Assembly (NCBI RefSeq): GCF_000759445.1 | Contig: NZ_JRMB01000001.1 | Location: 992,001 to 1,056,000 of the forward strand | Length of the DNA: 64,000 nt | Direction: 5' to 3' | Source: Pseudomonas lutea | GTDB lineage: Bacteria; Pseudomonadota; Gammaproteobacteria; Pseudomonadales; Pseudomonadaceae | Part shown: in pieces, positions 63,464-64,000 of the stretch | Numbering within the stretch: the first letter of the stretch is position 1 | Layout of the letters: every line of letters begins with the position of its first letter | Made by a program: the position numbers and the translations under genes | The notes under the pieces: generated by a model | The model's database searches: none | Seen by the model: the letters and a program-made list of their open reading frames with translations, nothing else | What the model was told of the DNA's origin: nothing

Positions 63464-64000
63464 TCAGGAATGTTTGCTGCGCAGCATGTCCGCAGGCACA
63501 TATTTGCCAATCTCGAATTTGCCGATGGCCGCGCGATGGACTTCATCCGGGCCGTCGGCAAGGCGCAGGGTGCGCTGCATGGCGTACATGTAGGCCAACG
63601 GAAAGTCACCGGACACCCCGGCGCCGCCGTGCATCTGGATGGCCCGGTCAATGACCTTCAATGCCACGTTGGGCGCCACCACCTTGATCTGCGCGATCTC
63701 GCTTTTCGCCACTTTGTTGCCGACAGTGTCCATCATGTACGCCGCCTTCAGTGTTAGCAGACGAGCCATGTCGATTTCCATGCGTGAGTCAGCAATTTTG
63801 TCGATGTTGCCACCGAGCTTTGCCAACGGCCGACCGAACGCGGTGCGCTGCACAGAGCGCTTGCACATCAATTCCAGCGCACGCTCCGCCATGCCGATCG
63901 AACGCATGCAGTGGTGAATCCGACCCGGACCGAGACGACCCTGGGCGATTTCAAAGCCGCGGCCTTCACCCAGCAGGACGTTTTCGTACGGCACCCGCAC
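63464..64000 (-). CDS. Acyl-CoA dehydrogenase (C-terminal part; start outside window)
   Basis: The last 178 codons of an acyl-CoA dehydrogenase; the N-terminal part lies beyond base 64000. The helical C-terminal domain is clear: [22 protein letters not shown], the [14 protein letters not shown] loop and [21 protein letters not shown]. The DGPDEVH segment and overall pattern are closer to the ACAD10/11-like group than to classic FadE. It ends next to a shared terminator. Confidence 0.9.
   Translation of the reverse strand: MRVPYENVLLGEGRGFEIAQGRLGPGRIHHCMRSIGMAERALELMCKRSVQRTAFGRPLAKLGGNIDKIADSRMEIDMARLLTLKAAYMMDTVGNKVAKSEIAQIKVVAPNVALKVIDRAIQMHGGAGVSGDFPLAYMYAMQRTLRLADGPDEVHRAAIGKFEIGKYVPADMLRSKHS

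Overview
The window reads as chromosomal DNA of a fluorescent or plant-associated Pseudomonas. Coding density and GC are high, and the MvaT/MvaU-type nucleoid protein, MuxABC-OpmB efflux operon, GlgE/TreS/GlgB operon, TIGR04211-type SH3 protein and REP elements are all typical of the genus. No rRNA, tRNA, CRISPR array or complete insertion sequence was seen. Function calls rest on motifs and remembered family features, not on database searches.

Layout. (1) 1-9.74 kb, minus strand: a type II secretion operon gspE-F-G-H-I-J-K-L-M-N(C-like)-D, mostly with 4-bp ATGA overlaps. The secretin has a lipobox (Hxc-like liposecretin) and runs off the left edge. (2) 9.74-13.34 kb: an AT-richer spacer, then a small exported protein overlapping a GH3 glycosidase with a PA14 insert, a plausible secretion substrate. 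(3) 13.35-18.06 kb: TetR regulator, MATE exporter and a CHASE4-like/PAS/GGDEF/EAL c-di-GMP enzyme. (4) 18.2-20.9 kb: a KfrA-like coiled-coil DNA-binding protein divergent from a tyrosine recombinase, with a perfect 16-bp palindrome between them, followed by an MvaT/MvaU-family gene. (5) 21.1-26.8 kb: a stress-type cluster with an epoxide-hydrolase-like enzyme, small unknown proteins, a two-domain KaiC-like ATPase paired with a single-domain response regulator, a manganese catalase and an orphan PAAR protein. (6) 27.2-32.9 kb: PatB/MalY aminotransferase, DUF1624 membrane protein, gamma-glutamyltransferase, a REP cluster and an SH3-domain envelope protein. (7) 33.3-41.0 kb: glgE-treS/maltokinase-glgB, a complete trehalose-to-alpha-glucan route. 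(8) 41.4-46.2 kb: a Pro-rich micro-protein, REP elements, an MgtC/SapB protein, a MocR-like regulator and an MHYT-GGDEF-EAL protein. (9) 46.3-55.4 kb: muxA-muxB-muxC-opmB tripartite RND efflux. (10) 55.6-64 kb: tpx, tamB/tamA, a GNAT acetyltransferase, xthA and the C-terminal part of an acyl-CoA dehydrogenase that runs off the right edge.

Together the genes cover envelope traffic (T2SS, TAM, RND efflux), second-messenger control (two GGDEF/EAL proteins) and stress tolerance (catalase, peroxidase, trehalose/glucan metabolism, KaiC-like module). The least explained parts are the KfrA-like/recombinase pair, the KaiC-like/response-regulator operon with its small neighbours, and the odd sequence features of the T2SS ATPase and secretin.
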